Positions 60,322 through 64,000 of a stretch of DNA of 64,000 nt are shown piece after piece. The notes below the pieces were generated by a model. It was not told where the DNA came from. It made no database searches and saw only the letters and a list, made by a program, of their open reading frames with translations. The stretch's first letter is position 1, and each line of letters opens with the position of its first letter. Made by a program: the position numbers and the translations under genes. This stretch comes from Rusavskia elegans (taxonomy: Eukaryota > Ascomycota > Lecanoromycetes > Teloschistales > Teloschistaceae), in the NCBI GenBank assembly GCA_011316305.1, contig SAUG01000096.1, forward strand, positions 186,001-250,000. The letters are read 5' to 3'.

Positions 60322-63300
60322 ATGTTTACTGCTCTGAACATCGAGCCCGAATCCGATACCGAAGATGAGGTCGACAATAGCAAAGAGATACAGGTAAGTA
60401 CATGGATATGATTCCATCTTCCCCATCAAGCTATCATTCACATGTAATTCAGATCGAAGAAGCCTTGAAACTCTATCAGAATGCTTTGAAGTTGCATTCC
60501 CAAGGTCCTCAATTCTTCGACCAAGCTGAAGTAGCATATCAAACCTTATTTCGTTCCGAGGTTTTCACTTATCTTGAGTCTCTTTCAGAAGCACAACGAG
60601 TCAGCTACTATGAAAGCTTTGCAGCACCTTCAACGAGAGTCGATGAAGAACTCGCAGTCGAGTCGGCAGCTGCAGCCTCGAGTGCCGATGGAACCCCAAG
60701 TACTCTGCCCCAAATTCTGTACCTATCCTACAAGAATCATGGTCAATTTCTGTTAGATCGTCTGAAACATCGGTTGCAAGCAGGCTGGGACCAAGGACTC
60801 GACCAAGACCAAGTCAAAAACGCCCAAAAGGACATTTCAGAGACCATCAACTCAAGTCTGGGTCTCCTCGTTGAAGCTCTAGATCGTGATGATACAGATC
60901 TAGGGCTCTGGCGCCAGCTTTCAAAAATCGGCGAAAGTCTTGGTAGCACAAGATTAGCTCGTTTCTGCCTGGAAGTCATCGTTGATCGGGATGATATCTC
61001 TCCGGAGGCTTGGCCAGAGCCCCTTGGCCTACAAGAAATCTTTGCTACAGAAAGACTGAAGTGCTTGCTGCAGCATATCAATGATGACACTAGCGAGTGC
61101 TCCGTCCCAAGTTTGGATCGGAAGCAACAGGGTTTAATTCAAATGTTCAAAGCACAGATGGACCCTTTACCCTATTTGCCAACGTCACCGCCGAAATCGT
61201 CACACGTGAGAAATAGTGATTTCGTCCCGCCAACTGCAATCGAAGCACAAGAGATAGTAGTGCCTCTACGTACATGGTCGAGTTGTGGCAAAGCCATCCT
61301 GAACCAATGTCAAAGAGAGGATCAAGGCTTTTCCAGTGTACCATCCGGGGCGGGTTATGTTCTGATACTCCCCTCTTCAAACCAAGCGATTTATCAAAAG
61401 CCGTTAGGAGATACTCCAGCGTCAGAATCTTTTGGATACGGTTCGCCTAAGACAGATGTCCACGTTGACGAGTCGCACAGCCGACTCAACAGTAGCCACT
61501 CTTTACCTCAGTACGATGGAGCTTCCGAACAGGCACGAACTAGTCCACCCGTCCTCTCTAAAACTTTGGTAGAGTCAGCAACATCTGGAGCACCGGACAA
61601 CATTCTTGGCACGACAAGTACCTCCAATCCTTCCCAAAAGGCTGGCGACAAGGCCCCAGGCCTGCAACAGGATGCCCATAATGAAAATTTGCAGAACCAT
61701 AGTCGAACCATGAGTTTGCCAACCCGGAAGCGATCCAACGGTGCTGCGGAATTAGAGGAAGGAGATGACACCGGCCGATCAAGGAGCAAGCGCATTAAAG
61801 CCCGGACCTCTATAGAGGAACCAACTATACGTAAAGACGCTGCAGCCAGGCAGTTGGAGCTGTATCAGCAAGGTGAAGTCCGCTTCTACGAATTTCTTGA
61901 TGAGCAAGCATTTGGGCAATCTGCCAGACTTCTATCAGCGTTTGGCGTGAAGGCCGCTGAGTCTGCGAGTGAACTCAAAAGCCAGGTGCATGCAATAGTA
62001 AAGCCGCGAGCTGAACATAATGCAGAAGCTGGAAGATTGACAACAAATCCTCATGATATACTTGTGCGCGATCTTGCTATCTCAGTCCGTACTTGGAACA
62101 GTGGGATGAGCAATATCCTCTTACACGGTGGAGGGTTCGAAGATCCGGTGAATGGCGCTGGTATAAACCGAAACTCCGCTCTCCGGGTCTTCCTTGAGCA
62201 GTCTAGCTTACGACCACGCGATGGCCCGCCAAAACATGTCCTTGATGACGACCAAGGCTTGGAATCGTTTGCCGAATCCACCAAGCAGGATTGGTTGTCC
62301 TTAGATCAGCTGGCTTTTGCATGGATCAAAGCACTTCTCTCGCCCAGAGATCACTTTAACCTAACTCACAATGCTCCGCTAGCAAGCACCTATGAGGCTT
62401 TGGTCTGGCCGGATACTTTGAAAGAGACTGTTGTACAGCTCCTTGTCAGCTCGGACGACTTCATCTTCAGTACAATGTTTGATGAAGCCCAGCCGGAAAT
62501 TAAAGATAGAGCAGACACGGTGAATGCTTTGAAGAAACCTCACCATCCAGACTCTGGCATGATACAAGCCATCTTCGAGATTCATCTAGACATATATGGA
62601 AGGATTACGAACCCAAGTAGTGAAGTGGATGAATCAACAAGGACTGCTCAACGAGACCGACTGCAGAGATGGGCCTCGCTAGCGTATCACTCCATCAGAT
62701 ACGGAGGCGAGAGCAGTGATAGGCTGATTTCAGAGGACACTCTATACAACCGCTTTTTGTGGGCATATGCATCGCTCCTGAACATCTGCGAATTATGCCC
62801 ACGCGATCTTATCATCCTTTATTATCAAGGTCTGAAACAGGGGCTCCAAGAGGTCGGAACCCCCGTTGTTGAGCTGTGTAATAATGCAGTCATGCCGGAG
62901 ATTTCGGTCGAAGCCGCCGAGAAACAGATCTCGCGCCTGACCACGATGGACTTCTTCACGAGCATTTTCAGTCCGGAAAGCGAAGATCCTGCCAAACTGA
63001 TTGAAAACCTGGAGCCTATTCTCGAGATGTCATTGCAAGGAGATCAACCTCATCTCTCTACTCTGAGCCAAACCATACCCGACATCACAATAGATGAAAA
63101 GGCCATACAAAGCTTAAACCAGTCTCAAGTCACCGATATTCCCTTGTCTGCGATCGATTCACATACAGAGCAGATGCTACAGTTCCTTGATAAAGCCAGC
63201 TTGTCAATGCGGCTTCTGCTATGGCGGAAGCTCGTCGATGCTTATTCCGACATACAGTATCCACCACGAATACTGTCATGCTACATGCGCTGTGTTAGGC

Positions 63301-64000
63301 TCATCATCGGCTATCTCTATTCCTCAGACCACCTTGAGATGGGCGAGGACAATCGAAGAAAAGAATTGTTCCGTTGGTTGAAATCTCTTGACGAGCTACT
63401 TACTTGGACACTAGCTCTAACAATGAGTGATACCAAAAGTCTCGACTGCATGGACGAATCAAATCTTCAAGATGCAATGCAAGCTCTAGCAGCTCTTCAA
63501 TATATTCTACATTCGTTTGTTGTAGTGGAAGACTTGACTAGAATTGGAGTATGCGATCCACCGGAACCTGTCAACAACTCCGCAAAGATCGCTTACTCTA
63601 ATGCAATGACAATGATGAGAGAAATGGTGGTCAAGGTATGGACTTTGCAATACATATTCATGCGGGACAGCGCGAGTCAATGCTCAGTCGATCTCTCTGC
63701 TCTCAATGCTGACCTGATACTCTATCTAAAACTGACACATAGATTGCTTGGTCCCCGACAGTACTGCAAACTTTCGAACAAGGTCTTGCTGAAGCTCCTG
63801 AGGGACGAAATACCCAGGATCGATAATTTCGCAGATTCGGAGTTGGAATTTGCTCAGACTATTCTAGATCTCTATGGGTTGAAGATCTGTCCTGGGTCCA
63901 AGGACATAGAGGACCATGACTGCACAGCAGAGACTCTGGACCGTCCAAATGCCATCGCGATCATAGATCGCGTCATGGTCCAAGGCAATAGGCTCAACAT
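60322..64000 (+). CDS. HIR3: Histone transcription regulator 3 (HIR complex, Cabin1-like), 3' partial
   Basis: Exons: 60322-60393 and 60453 to beyond the window; the 59-bp intron (GTAAGT to AATTCAG) joins SKEIQ to IEEALKLYQNALKLHSQGPQF. No in-frame stop appears to 64000, so at least ~1200 residues are present of a family usually near 2000. The start MFTALNIEPESDTEDEVDNSKEIQ is the conserved Hir3 N-terminus. TPR-like helices follow (LKLYQNALKLHSQG; LWRQLSKIGESLGSTRLARFCLEV). Residues ~370-490 are a Ser/Pro-rich linker with a basic cluster (RSRSKRIKAR) that could be a nuclear signal. Hir3 scaffolds the HIR histone H3-H4 chaperone, which deposits histones outside S phase and represses histone genes. 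The call rests on the N-terminus and overall helical-repeat design. Confidence 0.9.

Overview
This is chromosomal DNA of a filamentous ascomycete (Pezizomycotina; the class cannot be fixed from sequence alone). The genes carry one to four short GT-AG introns, mostly 46-80 bp with CTAAC/CTGAC-like branch sites. The recognisable genes are fungal orthologues (MUS81, KU70, BRF1, HIR3, a ChAPs-family exomer cargo adaptor, mitochondrial ferrochelatase, a Ccc2-like copper ATPase). AT-rich relic islands look like old repeats decayed by repeat-induced point mutation. Exon boundaries below were worked out by hand from splice motifs, reading phase and family conservation.

Layout. 1-4.0 kb has no confident gene. 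4.0-5.1 kb (minus) is a three-exon unknown basic protein. 5.3-6.1 kb is an AT-rich island holding a tRNA-like Pol III unit. 6.4-10.6 kb (plus) is a large fusion gene: FHA-like region, protein kinase and four APSES/KilA-N-like repeats, with signs of an internal duplication that included an intron. 10.6-12.4 kb is relic sequence and the MUS81 promoter; MUS81 follows at 12.4-14.8 kb. 14.8-21.3 kb is gene-poor. 21.3-26.9 kb holds a ferric reductase (minus), a DUF3431 protein (plus) and KU70 (minus). 28.4-31.9 kb is a Cid1-type nucleotidyltransferase (minus). 33.9-34.6 kb is a decayed Cys-rich membrane-protein gene, followed by a GC-rich relic patch.

35.8-38.1 kb has ferrochelatase (minus) and a pterin carbinolamine dehydratase (plus), divergently arranged. 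38.4-43.4 kb is a divergent pair: a HeLo-like/pseudokinase gene (minus) and an active-looking kinase with a Cys/His cluster and a polyglutamine tail (plus). 44.51-44.98 kb is an intact 467-bp non-coding terminal-repeat element (TRIM-like) with 84-bp LTRs, a 5-bp target duplication and a primer site matching the anticodon arm of initiator tRNA-Met. 45.7-49.3 kb is the copper ATPase (minus), 51.4-54.2 kb BRF1 (plus), 57.3-59.6 kb the ChAPs gene with a 1-nt frame break (minus), and 60.3 kb to the end is HIR3 (plus, running off the window).

Most genes are unrelated housekeeping functions: DNA repair (MUS81, KU70), Pol III transcription (BRF1), histone gene regulation and chromatin (HIR3), and iron, copper and haem handling (ferric reductase, ferrochelatase, Cu-ATPase). 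The accessory parts most worth attention are the kinase-APSES fusion beside the relic island, the HeLo-kinase/kinase pair, and the TRIM-like element.
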